64,000 bases of DNA from an uncultured Bacteroidota bacterium (GTDB taxonomy: Bacteria; Bacteroidota; Bacteroidia; NS11-12g; UBA9320), in contig CAJWLP010000003.1 of the NCBI GenBank assembly GCA_913043145.1, positions 1 to 64,000 on the forward strand, written 5' to 3'. A program made the translations under genes and the position numbers. Positions 52,425-60,635 of the stretch are shown piece after piece. Numbering within the stretch: the stretch's first letter is position 1; each line of letters begins with the position of its first letter. The notes below the pieces were generated by a model. The model worked only from the letters and a program-made list of their open reading frames with translations. It made no database searches and was not told the origin of the DNA.

Positions 52425-53417
52425 ATGGCAAAAGCAAAGCACACTAAAAAAACTTATATAGATTGGTACAGATTGATGTTACTAATCAGAAGATTTGAGG
52501 AAAAATCAGCTCAAATGTATGGTCAAAACAAAATTCGTGGATTCTGTCACTTGTACATTGGACAAGAAGCTGTTGTTGCGGGAATGGTATCTGCAAAAAA
52601 GGACGGAGATAAAGTGATTACAGCATATAGAGATCATGGTCACGCACTTGCCATGGGGATTTCTGCAAATGCAGTTATGGCTGAATTATTCGGAAGAGTT
52701 GATGGTTGTAGTAAGGGAAAAGGAGGAAGTATGCATATGTTCTCAAAAGAGCATGATTTCTTTGGTGGCCACGGTATTGTAGGTGGTCAAATTCCTTTAG
52801 GTGCAGGTATTGCATTAGCAGAACAATATAAGGGAACTGATAATGTCTGTTTTTGCTACATGGGAGACGGAGCTGTTAGGCAAGGTGCATTACATGAGAC
52901 ATTTAACATGGCAATGGTATGGAATTTACCTGTTGTATTTATTTGTGAGAACAATAATTATGCAATGGGGACTTCTGTAGAAAGAACAACTAATGTTACT
53001 GATATTTATAAAATGGCATCTTCCTATGAAATGAATTCAGAACAAGTTGATGGCATGAGTTGTGAGGCTGTTCATGATTGCATGAAGAGAACTGCTGATC
53101 GTGCAAGAAAAGGTGGTGGTCCAACTTTTGTTGAGCTTAAAACATATCGATACAGAGGGCATTCAATGAGTGATCCAGCTAAATATAGAACAAAAGATGA
53201 AGTAGAAGAGTATAGAAAAGTTGATCCAATTGAAGTGGTGAAAGCTACTATTCTTAAGTCTAAGTTTTTAACCGAAAAAGGGTTAGAAGAAATTGAAGAA
53301 AGTGTGGAAGCTGAAGTTCAAGCATCTGTTGAATTTGCTGATAACTCACCTTTTCCTAGTCCAGATGAAATTTACAAGGATGTGTACGAAACTGAATATC
53401 CTTTTATAGTAGAATAA
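52425..53417 (+). CDS. pdhA: Pyruvate dehydrogenase E1 component, alpha subunit
   Basis: The 330-residue subunit binds thiamine diphosphate with the motif YMGDGAVRQGALHETFNMA to CENNNYAMGT, and carries the phosphorylation-loop-like YRGHSMSDPAKYRTKDE. With the beta subunit it decarboxylates pyruvate and passes the acetyl group to lipoyl E2. The beta subunit and E2 genes do not follow; the next gene is unrelated. The lplA gene in the window would serve the E2 lipoyl domain. Confidence 0.95.
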   Translation: MAKAKHTKKTYIDWYRLMLLIRRFEEKSAQMYGQNKIRGFCHLYIGQEAVVAGMVSAKKDGDKVITAYRDHGHALAMGISANAVMAELFGRVDGCSKGKGGSMHMFSKEHDFFGGHGIVGGQIPLGAGIALAEQYKGTDNVCFCYMGDGAVRQGALHETFNMAMVWNLPVVFICENNNYAMGTSVERTTNVTDIYKMASSYEMNSEQVDGMSCEAVHDCMKRTADRARKGGGPTFVELKTYRYRGHSMSDPAKYRTKDEVEEYRKVDPIEVVKATILKSKFLTEKGLEEIEESVEAEVQASVEFADNSPFPSPDEIYKDVYETEYPFIVE

Positions 53418-53420
53418 CGC

Positions 53421-53428
53421 TATTTTTG
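53421..53428 (+). promoter_or_regulatory. -7 promoter element TATTTTTG, TPR protein gene
   Basis: An exact TAnnTTTG match lies right after the pdhA stop codon and 16 bases before the ATG at 53445. It is identical to the pdhA and trpS elements, and in all three the spacing to the ATG is 16 bases. Confidence 0.5.
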
Positions 53429-53444
53429 CAAACCATTTAAAACA

Positions 53445-54119
53445 ATGAACACAGAAGAACAAACCACAGAAAATAAGGGAATTGAATCATTTGTTCAGTT
53501 TTTTGAAAAACATAAAAATAATGCAATTGCTGCTGGTGTAGCACTTATTATTTTGGCTGGAGGCATTTATTATTACAATGATGTATATACTCCTCAACAA
53601 GAGATGGATGCTGCAGATAGTTTTTTTATGGCTGAAAGATACTTTGGTCTTGATTCGCTTGATAAAGCTCTAATGGGTGATGGTATTCATCTTGGAATGA
53701 TTGATATTGCTGATGAGTTTGGATCGACAAAAATTGGAAATCAAGCATCTTACTATGCGGGAAGAATTTTGCTAGAAAAAGGTAAATTTGAAGAAGCATT
53801 GGACTATTTAAGTAATGTCTCTATGGATGATCAAATAATGGCAGCTCAAGTAATTACCTTGCAAGGAGATTGCTATTCTGAAATGGAAAATTATTCAAAA
53901 GCAGGCAAAATCTACATGTCTGCAGCCAATAATCGTGACAATCAGTTAACAACCCCATATGCCCTGTTAAAAGCTGGAGCAGCCTATGAACAAGCAGGTT
54001 CTTTTGATAATGCTATTGATGCTTACACAGAGATAGAAGAATCTTATCCAAATTCAAGACAGGCTGAACTTGTAAAAGCACTTGTTGCTCGGGCTAAAGC
54101 TAAACAAGCTAGCCAATAG
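53445..54119 (+). CDS. TPR membrane protein, YfgM-like
   Basis: The 224-residue protein has a short cytoplasmic head, one membrane span at about 28-46 (AIAAGVALIILAGGIYYY) and a periplasmic TPR domain of three to five repeats (ASYYAGRILLEKGKFEEALDYL, YALLKAGAAYEQAGSFDNAIDAYTE). The layout matches YfgM-type proteins, which act with SecYEG-linked chaperones in E. coli. A similar role here is inference. The ribH gene follows by 5 bp. Confidence 0.8.
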   Translation: MNTEEQTTENKGIESFVQFFEKHKNNAIAAGVALIILAGGIYYYNDVYTPQQEMDAADSFFMAERYFGLDSLDKALMGDGIHLGMIDIADEFGSTKIGNQASYYAGRILLEKGKFEEALDYLSNVSMDDQIMAAQVITLQGDCYSEMENYSKAGKIYMSAANNRDNQLTTPYALLKAGAAYEQAGSFDNAIDAYTEIEESYPNSRQAELVKALVARAKAKQASQ

Positions 54120-54124
54120 ATATA

Positions 54125-54598
54125 ATGGCTGACTATGCAAATCAAAATTTTTTAAGTGACAAGATTAACTTGCCACATACCAATTTTAAAATTGCGATTG
54201 TCACCGCTATGTGGAATGGAGAAATTACTTCTAGACTAAAATCTGGAGCAATAGAAACGCTTGCTAAGTCTGGTATTCCATTTAAAAATATTACTGCTTG
54301 GGATGTGCCGGGTTCATATGAACTTATTTATGCAGCTAATAAGTTAGCTAATGAGGGTATGGATGCAATTATTTGCATTGGAGTTGTAATTAAAGGTGAA
54401 ACACCCCATTTTAATTTTATTTGTGATGCTGTAGCCAATGGAATATCTCAAATTACTATTGAGCAGAATATCCCCATAGGTTTTGGTGTGTTAACTACCT
54501 CAAACAAACAACAAGCCATAGAGCGAGCAGGTGGAGATCACGGCCATAAAGGAGAAGAAGCAGCCTGGACTGTCTTGAAACTTCTAGAGAGACAATAA
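54125..54598 (+). CDS. ribH: 6,7-dimethyl-8-ribityllumazine synthase
   Basis: The 157-residue protein forms lumazine from the ribityl-amino-uracil and dihydroxybutanone phosphate, the step before riboflavin. The catalytic His 95 lies in GVVIKGETPHFNFIC, with VPGSYELIYAA and the AGGDHGHKGEEAA end motif. Length is standard. No FMN riboswitch is visible and no other rib genes are adjacent. Confidence 0.95.
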   Translation: MADYANQNFLSDKINLPHTNFKIAIVTAMWNGEITSRLKSGAIETLAKSGIPFKNITAWDVPGSYELIYAANKLANEGMDAIICIGVVIKGETPHFNFICDAVANGISQITIEQNIPIGFGVLTTSNKQQAIERAGGDHGHKGEEAAWTVLKLLERQ

Positions 54599-54685
54599 TT
54601 TAAGTCGAAATTCATTTTTTTAACCAAATTTATTCCTAGCTTGTATATTGCGAGTAAATAATTATATTTTTTTAATAACTTTAAA

Positions 54686-55297
54686 ATGAGAAAAATTCTG
54701 ATAAATTTTGGTCTAATAAGTTTTCTCTCTATTTTGATTGCATTTGGTACATTATGGTATCTAAATATTTATACGAACCACGATAGTGTTTTAATTGAAG
54801 TAGCAGATCTAAGCGGTCTTGCTGCTGATGATGCACTTAATCTTTTAGCTGAGGCAGATTTAGAAGGTGAAGTGACAGACACAGTATATAAAGACGGTGT
54901 AGAAAAGTTGTCTGTAATCAATCAAAATCCTATTGCTGGCATGAAAGTTAAGCCAGGTAGGAAGGTCTATTTAGTTATCAATATCAATACTATACCAATG
55001 GTTAAGGTGCCTGATTTAGCTAATAAAACTTCGCTTTCACAAGCTCGTAATATTTTAATTAGAAAGCATCTGAAAATTGGTAAAATAACCGAACAAATAT
55101 CACTATCTGTTAGAACTGAAAACGATCAACCTGTACTTGCTCAATATTACCCAGGAACTACCAACCCTATAAAACCTGAAACTGAAGTTGAACGCAATTC
55201 AGAGATAGACCTCGTTGTTGGAGTATACGGATTTGGAGATTCCGATAGTATGCATGTTCAAGATTTTGTTGATTCAGATATCGAAAAAGAGGATTAA
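54686..55297 (+). CDS. PASTA domain membrane protein
   Basis: The 203-residue protein has one N-terminal membrane span (about 5-27) and two PASTA domains (about 36-103 and 105-178: VEVADLSGLAADDALNLL, VKVPDLANKTSLSQARNILI) with a short acidic tail. PASTA domains bind peptidoglycan fragments or beta-lactams in some proteins. No kinase or penicillin-binding domain is attached. Its role in Bacteroidota is not known. Confidence 0.88.
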   Translation: MRKILINFGLISFLSILIAFGTLWYLNIYTNHDSVLIEVADLSGLAADDALNLLAEADLEGEVTDTVYKDGVEKLSVINQNPIAGMKVKPGRKVYLVININTIPMVKVPDLANKTSLSQARNILIRKHLKIGKITEQISLSVRTENDQPVLAQYYPGTTNPIKPETEVERNSEIDLVVGVYGFGDSDSMHVQDFVDSDIEKED

Positions 55298-55325
55298 TTT
55301 TTATTAAACACTTTAAAAAATAAAT

Positions 55326-57275
55326 ATGCGTTTGTTCAATATGGCAGTTTTAAAACATGTTAGAATAGGGATCATGGTCTTTGTATTTATTACAAGATGT
55401 TCTTTGTTGCAGGCCCAAGTTCGAACATATCCATTAGAAAAAAATCAATCCATTGATCATTTTTTGAAAGAAAATCCAGATTATTCATTTCAATCCGACC
55501 TTAAATTTAAGTTTGGTAAAAAGGATACTTTAGACTTACCATTTTTTGATGATTTTTCAGAAAGTTACCTCTATCCTGATAGTTTGAATTGGTTGAATAA
55601 TCAGGTATATGTAAATAACCATTTTCCCTTTCGCCCACCAACAATTAATGTAGCTACTTTTGATGGTCTTGATTCCAAAGGTAGTCCATACAACAAAACG
55701 ATTAATAAAGATTTTAGTGGTCCTGGTGATAGTTTGATTAGCCAACCCATAAATCTAAAAGATAGTGCTGGGTCTTTCTATGCTATATCCGATTCAATGG
55801 TATTTAGTTTTTTTTATCAAACAAATGGTTTGGGGTATCATTTGAATGGAGAAGATTCCTTAAAACTTTGGTTTAAAGCCGCTAATAATTTGTGGGTTAA
55901 AGTGTGGAGTGTGGGTGGTCAAGCTGGTACAGATGAGTTTAAACATGTGAGTATTCCTATTCTTGATGCGAATTATTTGCACAAGGGGTTCCAATTTATG
56001 TTTACTACATACACTCGTCAAGTTGGAAATGCAAATCAATGGCATATAGATTATATCTTACTTGATAAAGATCGTTCAAGTATAGATGATTCTTATAATG
56101 ATTATGCCATTCAAAATATTCCATCACCTCTATTAAGATCATTTACTCAAATGCCATATCCACATTTTAGTGTCAATTCGACTATTCAGATTGCAGATTC
56201 CGTATATCTAAGGTTGTCAAATTTATATAAGGACCCCAAAGCACTTCAAATAAGACATCAGGCAACATATAATGGTTCTATAATTGCTAGTACAGAATTT
56301 ATAAATAGTACAAAAAATATTGGATCACAAACCTCTGCAGTTAGAAACTTACCTATATATACGTCATTTGTTGGATTAACGGGGGATCAACCTATAGTTA
56401 TAAATCGTTTGATTGAAGTTAGAGAAAATGGAGTAGCAAATGATTATAAACTAAATGATAGTATCTTATTTACTCAAGAGTTTGCTGATTTTTATGCATA
56501 TGATGATGGTACTGCTGAACAAGGTTTCGGATTTGATCAAAATACTAATCCAAGTAATATAGAAGGTCAAATTGCTTATGGCTTTGAAGTGACTAAAGAA
56601 GATACCCTCTATGCTATTGCTACTTATTTCAACCAGGCTGTTTATGATGTATCAAGAAAAAGATTTACATATAGAATTTGGAAAGAATTATCAGGCGTTG
56701 GATCAGGTAAAATTGATGATATAATATATGAATCGGATGAACTTTCACCAACTTATTCAACTGCAAATGATTGGAGAACATTCACCCCGCACTATTTGGA
56801 CACTACATTAATCTTGTCCCCAGGTAAATATTACATCGGTTGGAAGCAAGAAAGTATGTATAATCTCAATGTTGGTTGGGATAAAAACTATGGGTATTCG
56901 AAAACTCCAGAAAAAACCAACCAAAATATCTATTATAAAACATTTGGTAGCTGGAGTAATGCTGATTTGCCGGGTGGTACATTGATGATGAGACCACATT
57001 TTGGTGCTTCAAGAGAAATTTATGCCGTTGTGAAAGAGTTTGATTTAGATGAAAATACGGTTATAATTTACCCAAATCCAGCAGAAAATACTGTTCATTT
57101 AACAAAAGCATTTGAATTAATTCGCATTTGTGATAATCAAGGTAAACAGATTCTTGAATTTTGGAATAGTTCTAATTTGGATGTATCTAGTTTGAAAGAG
57201 GGCACCTACTTTGTATTTTTGAGTGATAATTTGAAGCGTTTTAATACAGCAAAACTGATAATTCAAAAAAGATAA
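55326..57275 (+). CDS. T9SS cargo protein with type A sorting domain
   Basis: The 649-residue secreted protein has a signal peptide ending LLQAQ and a body of beta-sandwich type without a recognised catalytic domain. The end (VIIYPNPAENTVHLTK to LKEGTYFVFL) is a type A T9SS sorting domain. It follows the PASTA gene by 28 bp. An alternative ATG five codons later also gives a signal peptide. Similar proteins are common in Bacteroidota next to this PASTA protein, but the function is not known. Confidence 0.85.
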   Translation: MRLFNMAVLKHVRIGIMVFVFITRCSLLQAQVRTYPLEKNQSIDHFLKENPDYSFQSDLKFKFGKKDTLDLPFFDDFSESYLYPDSLNWLNNQVYVNNHFPFRPPTINVATFDGLDSKGSPYNKTINKDFSGPGDSLISQPINLKDSAGSFYAISDSMVFSFFYQTNGLGYHLNGEDSLKLWFKAANNLWVKVWSVGGQAGTDEFKHVSIPILDANYLHKGFQFMFTTYTRQVGNANQWHIDYILLDKDRSSIDDSYNDYAIQNIPSPLLRSFTQMPYPHFSVNSTIQIADSVYLRLSNLYKDPKALQIRHQATYNGSIIASTEFINSTKNIGSQTSAVRNLPIYTSFVGLTGDQPIVINRLIEVRENGVANDYKLNDSILFTQEFADFYAYDDGTAEQGFGFDQNTNPSNIEGQIAYGFEVTKEDTLYAIATYFNQAVYDVSRKRFTYRIWKELSGVGSGKIDDIIYESDELSPTYSTANDWRTFTPHYLDTTLILSPGKYYIGWKQESMYNLNVGWDKNYGYSKTPEKTNQNIYYKTFGSWSNADLPGGTLMMRPHFGASREIYAVVKEFDLDENTVIIYPNPAENTVHLTKAFELIRICDNQGKQILEFWNSSNLDVSSLKEGTYFVFLSDNLKRFNTAKLIIQKR

Positions 57276-57282
57276 AGCAACC

Positions 57283-57585
57283 ATGGAAGATATAACAATC
57301 GAAGAATTAAAGCATAAAGTTGATAATAAAGAAGATTTCTTATTAATTGACGTTCGGGAAGATTGGGAGTATAAAGAGTTTAATATTGATGGAAGACTTA
57401 TTCCATTAGGATCATTACAAGGAGCTATTGACGATTTAGATGATTGGACGGAAAAAGAAGTTGTAGTTCATTGCAAGTCAGGAGGAAGAAGTGCAGCAGC
57501 AAAAGAGTTTATGGTCCGTCAAGGGTTCAAGAATGTTAGAAATCTTCTTGGAGGTATGTTAGCGTGGCAAGCCAAGTACGGTTAA
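57283..57585 (+). CDS. Single-domain rhodanese
   Basis: The 100-residue protein has the rhodanese active-site loop with Cys 64 in VVVHCKSGGRSA and the LIDVREDWEYKEFNI motif. It would carry sulfane sulfur as a persulfide in the cytoplasm. No signal peptide is present. It lies 7 bp after the T9SS cargo gene, and its end overlaps the start of the heptaheme cytochrome gene by 22 bp, so those two are translationally coupled. Confidence 0.92.
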   Translation: MEDITIEELKHKVDNKEDFLLIDVREDWEYKEFNIDGRLIPLGSLQGAIDDLDDWTEKEVVVHCKSGGRSAAAKEFMVRQGFKNVRNLLGGMLAWQAKYG

Positions 57586-59492
57586 AATATCGATTCAAAA
57601 AACTAGTTGTTTTTTTTGGGCTATTTATTATAGTCATTATGTTAGTGTATTGTTCCAATAGTAACAAGTCAACTACTGATTTTTACTATGATAATCATGC
57701 TGATAGTGTTGCTTATGTTGGTATGAAAACATGTGCTACGTGTCATCAAAACAAGCATCAGACATTTGTTCATACTGGTATGGGACTATCATTTGATTCG
57801 GCTACTCGTCAGAAATCTTCAGCATTATTTGGGGCTAATCATCAAGTATATGATTCTTTCTCTGATTTACACTATTATCCTTTCTGGGAAAACGAAAAAT
57901 TATACATCAAAGAATTTAGACTTTTAGAACAAGATACAATTCATCAATTAACAAAAGAGATTAATTATATTGTTGGAAGTGGGCAGCATACTAATTCTCA
58001 CATCATAGAGAAGAATGGATATTTATTTCAAGCACCAATTACTTTTTATGTTCAAAAGCAGAAGTGGGACTTAGCTCCAGGTTTTGAGGGAGGAAATAAC
58101 TCCCGTTTTAGTAGAATATTAAATTCAGAATGTATTAGTTGTCATAATTCAATGCCGGACTTGATAGATAATTCGCAGTTTAAATTTAAGACTATTGGAA
58201 ATGGAATAGATTGTGAGCGATGTCATGGTCCAGGTGAATTGCATGTCTCTCAGCGTTTGAATGGCCAAGGTGTAGATGTCCGAGATGAGATTGATCCTAC
58301 GATTGTTAATCCAAGTAAACTCTCGTGGGATAGACAAATTGACTTGTGTCAGCGTTGTCATCTTCAAGGTTTAAATCTTTTAAAAGATGGTAAGAAATTT
58401 ACAGACTTTAAACCTGGTATGAAGCTGAGCGATATTTTTGAGATTTACTTGCCAGAATTTGAGGGAAACCAATCACAATTTGATATGGCCAATCACTCTC
58501 AACGTTTTCAAATGAGTAAATGCTTCACTTCATCAAATACATCAGATTTGAAGTTCACCTGTATATCCTGTCACAATCCTCATGTGAGTGTTAAAATCAC
58601 AGGTTCTGAAGTATACAATACAGCCTGTTCACAATGTCATACAAAAAAAGATTGTACAACTCCGCCAGAACAGTTAATTAAAGCCAGTCATAATTGTGTT
58701 TCATGTCATATGCCATCCAGTAGTTCTGAGGATATTCCTCACGTAAGTGTTCATGATCATTATATAAGAAAACCTAGTGACAAGAAATACGATGTAAGTC
58801 AAATGCAAAAATTAGTTGGCTTATATGCTGTCAATAATTCTCAGCCTGAAATTGAGCACCAAATACTTGCTTATTTAGAGTATTGGGAAAAATTTGATAA
58901 AAATCCGTTTTACATTAATAAAGCCCGAGAGATGTTATTGATTAATGATTATCCTCATTTATGGTTGAAATATTTCTATCTGAAAGAAGAATATGAAAAG
59001 GTAACTCAATTATCATTTGAATATGGTGAGCTTGATGCTTGGCAGAATTTTATGATGGGGGAGAGCTATGCTAGACTCAATCAATTAAGTCAGGCTATTT
59101 TTTATACAGAAAATGCATATGAATTAGAACCTACAAATCAAATGTTTTCTATACAATTATTAAAGCGATATATTGCTAATGGATCGTTAGATAAGGCCAA
59201 CAAATTTGGTGATAAATTATTGAATGAATTTGGTGATAATGCATCTATTTTAAATAGCCTAGCTAAAATATCAACATTGAAAAAACAATATTTAAATGCT
59301 GAGAAATATGTTAATCAAGCATATCAATTAGATGCTGATGATTTATCGATTTGGGAAACTTATTTTAACTTATATATTCAATTAGGGGATGACAAGAATG
59401 TCCTATATTGGCTTAATAAGATTCAAGAAAAGCAACCTAATTATATTGAATCAAATCAACTTGATGAAATACTAGACAGTCTAAAAGATTAG
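57564..59492 (+). CDS. Heptaheme c-type cytochrome with TPR domain, lipoprotein
   Basis: The 642-residue protein has an N-terminal hydrophobic segment with a possible lipobox LVYC (Cys 30). Seven CxxCH heme sites are seen: CATCH, CISCH, CERCH, CQRCH, CISCH, CSQCH and CVSCH, between about residues 57 and 380. The C-terminal 230 residues are TPR-like helices (SYARLNQLSQAIFYTENAYELEP). Multiheme-plus-TPR proteins of this kind are often annotated as tetratricopeptide or doubled-CxxCH proteins; the electron donor and acceptor are unknown. The start is a GTG at 57564 inside the rhodanese gene; no ATG lies before residue 26. A ferredoxin gene follows 47 bp later. Confidence 0.85.
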   Translation: MASQVRLKYRFKKLVVFFGLFIIVIMLVYCSNSNKSTTDFYYDNHADSVAYVGMKTCATCHQNKHQTFVHTGMGLSFDSATRQKSSALFGANHQVYDSFSDLHYYPFWENEKLYIKEFRLLEQDTIHQLTKEINYIVGSGQHTNSHIIEKNGYLFQAPITFYVQKQKWDLAPGFEGGNNSRFSRILNSECISCHNSMPDLIDNSQFKFKTIGNGIDCERCHGPGELHVSQRLNGQGVDVRDEIDPTIVNPSKLSWDRQIDLCQRCHLQGLNLLKDGKKFTDFKPGMKLSDIFEIYLPEFEGNQSQFDMANHSQRFQMSKCFTSSNTSDLKFTCISCHNPHVSVKITGSEVYNTACSQCHTKKDCTTPPEQLIKASHNCVSCHMPSSSSEDIPHVSVHDHYIRKPSDKKYDVSQMQKLVGLYAVNNSQPEIEHQILAYLEYWEKFDKNPFYINKAREMLLINDYPHLWLKYFYLKEEYEKVTQLSFEYGELDAWQNFMMGESYARLNQLSQAIFYTENAYELEPTNQMFSIQLLKRYIANGSLDKANKFGDKLLNEFGDNASILNSLAKISTLKKQYLNAEKYVNQAYQLDADDLSIWETYFNLYIQLGDDKNVLYWLNKIQEKQPNYIESNQLDEILDSLKD

Positions 59493-59539
59493 CCTAAAAA
59501 TAAATAAATAGTTTCAATCAAATAGTTTTCCTTTGCAGA

Positions 59540-59887
59540 ATGGCAATTATTATAACTGATGAATGTATTAATTGTGGTGCTTGTGAACCCGAATGTCCAA
59601 ATACTGCTATTTACGAGGCAGGTGCTGAATGGAAGATTGGAGACGGCACAGGTGTAAAAGGAACTTATCAGCTAGAAACAGGTGAAGAGGTAGCAGTTGA
59701 CTCCATTCAACAGCCAGTGTCCGATGAAGTTTACTACATTGTTCCTGATAAGTGCACGGAATGTAAAGGTTTTCATGAAGAACCTCAATGTGCAGCAGTT
59801 TGTCCTGTTGATTGTTGTGTTCCTGATCCAGATCGAGTTGAGTCAGAAGATCAACTCTTGGCTAGAAAAGCAAAACTTCATATTTAA
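59540..59887 (+). CDS. 4Fe-4S dicluster ferredoxin
   Basis: The 115-residue protein has the first cluster motif [12 protein letters not shown] with Cys 9, 12, 15 and 19 and a second motif [22 protein letters not shown] with an insertion between the second and third Cys. This long-spaced form is the YfhL/Alvin-type ferredoxin. It carries electrons at low potential in the cytoplasm. It follows the heptaheme cytochrome by 47 bp and may be co-transcribed, but no direct partner is known. Confidence 0.94.
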   Translation: MAIIITDECINCGACEPECPNTAIYEAGAEWKIGDGTGVKGTYQLETGEEVAVDSIQQPVSDEVYYIVPDKCTECKGFHEEPQCAAVCPVDCCVPDPDRVESEDQLLARKAKLHI

Positions 59888-59889
59888 CT

Positions 59890-60588
59890 ATGATTAAGGG
59901 CATTTGTCATCTATCTCAAATCCCTTTGAGAGCAAACCCTAAAAGTAGCTCAGAAATGGTTAGTCAACTCCTTTTTGGTGAGACATACCTAATTATTGAA
60001 CAACGGGAAGAATGGTCGCTTATTCGAATGGATTTTGATGGTTACGAGGGTTGGGTTAGTAAATCTAGTATAAATCTTATTGATTCTTCAGGAATAAATG
60101 CAAAAGACTATATCCAGACAGATTTAGTTTTACATTCTGTCAATAAATTCACAAATCAGCCCTTAATAAGCTCTATTGGGTCAGAATTTACTGATGTAAT
60201 TAATTCAGATAATCGACATAATATTTTAGATCTTGCAAAGCTCTTTTTGGGTACTCCCTATTTATGGGGCGGAAGACATTTTTCTGGTATCGATTGTTCA
60301 GGTTTTGTGCAAGTGGTATATAAATGTATGGCTATTCAGTTGCCTAGAGATGCTTCTCAACAACAAAAAAAAGGTAAACCGATAGCATTTAAAGATTTGT
60401 CTGAAGGAGATTTAGTTTTTTTTGAAAGCAATAATTGTGTCACTCATGTAGGCATATTTATAGCCGATGGACAGATTATCCATTCACATGGAATGGTTCG
60501 TATTGACAAGTTAAATAAGGACGGAATATTTAATTCACAAACGGGTGAGCAATCCCATGTCTATCACTCTAGTAAGCGTTTACGATAA
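59890..60588 (+). CDS. NlpC/P60 cell-wall peptidase with SH3 domain
   Basis: The 232-residue protein has an N-terminal SH3-like domain (about 5-65, IPLRANPKSSSEMVSQLLFGE) and a C-terminal NlpC/P60 domain with Cys 136 in GIDCSGFVQ, His near 188 in VTHVGIFI and a second His in IIHSHGM. Such enzymes cleave gamma-D-Glu-diamino-acid links in peptidoglycan peptides. No signal peptide is visible, so it may act in the cytoplasm on recycled muropeptides. It starts 2 bp after the ferredoxin gene. Confidence 0.9.
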   Translation: MIKGICHLSQIPLRANPKSSSEMVSQLLFGETYLIIEQREEWSLIRMDFDGYEGWVSKSSINLIDSSGINAKDYIQTDLVLHSVNKFTNQPLISSIGSEFTDVINSDNRHNILDLAKLFLGTPYLWGGRHFSGIDCSGFVQVVYKCMAIQLPRDASQQQKKGKPIAFKDLSEGDLVFFESNNCVTHVGIFIADGQIIHSHGMVRIDKLNKDGIFNSQTGEQSHVYHSSKRLR

Positions 60589-60635
60589 AATTTGGGCATT
60601 CCTCAAATTTTAGCCATATTGCACACCAAATTATT

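Noticed and set aside
54597-54621. Terminator after ribH
   Set aside because: AATTT and AAATT flank a 6-base loop before a T run, but the 5-bp stem is only A-T pairs and too weak to support a call.
60587-60611. Operator or terminator upstream of the NSS transporter
   Set aside because: AAAATTTG and CAAATTTT form an 8-bp inverted repeat, but it is AT-rich with a 9-base loop and no long T run, and could be chance. It is mentioned only in the transporter entry.
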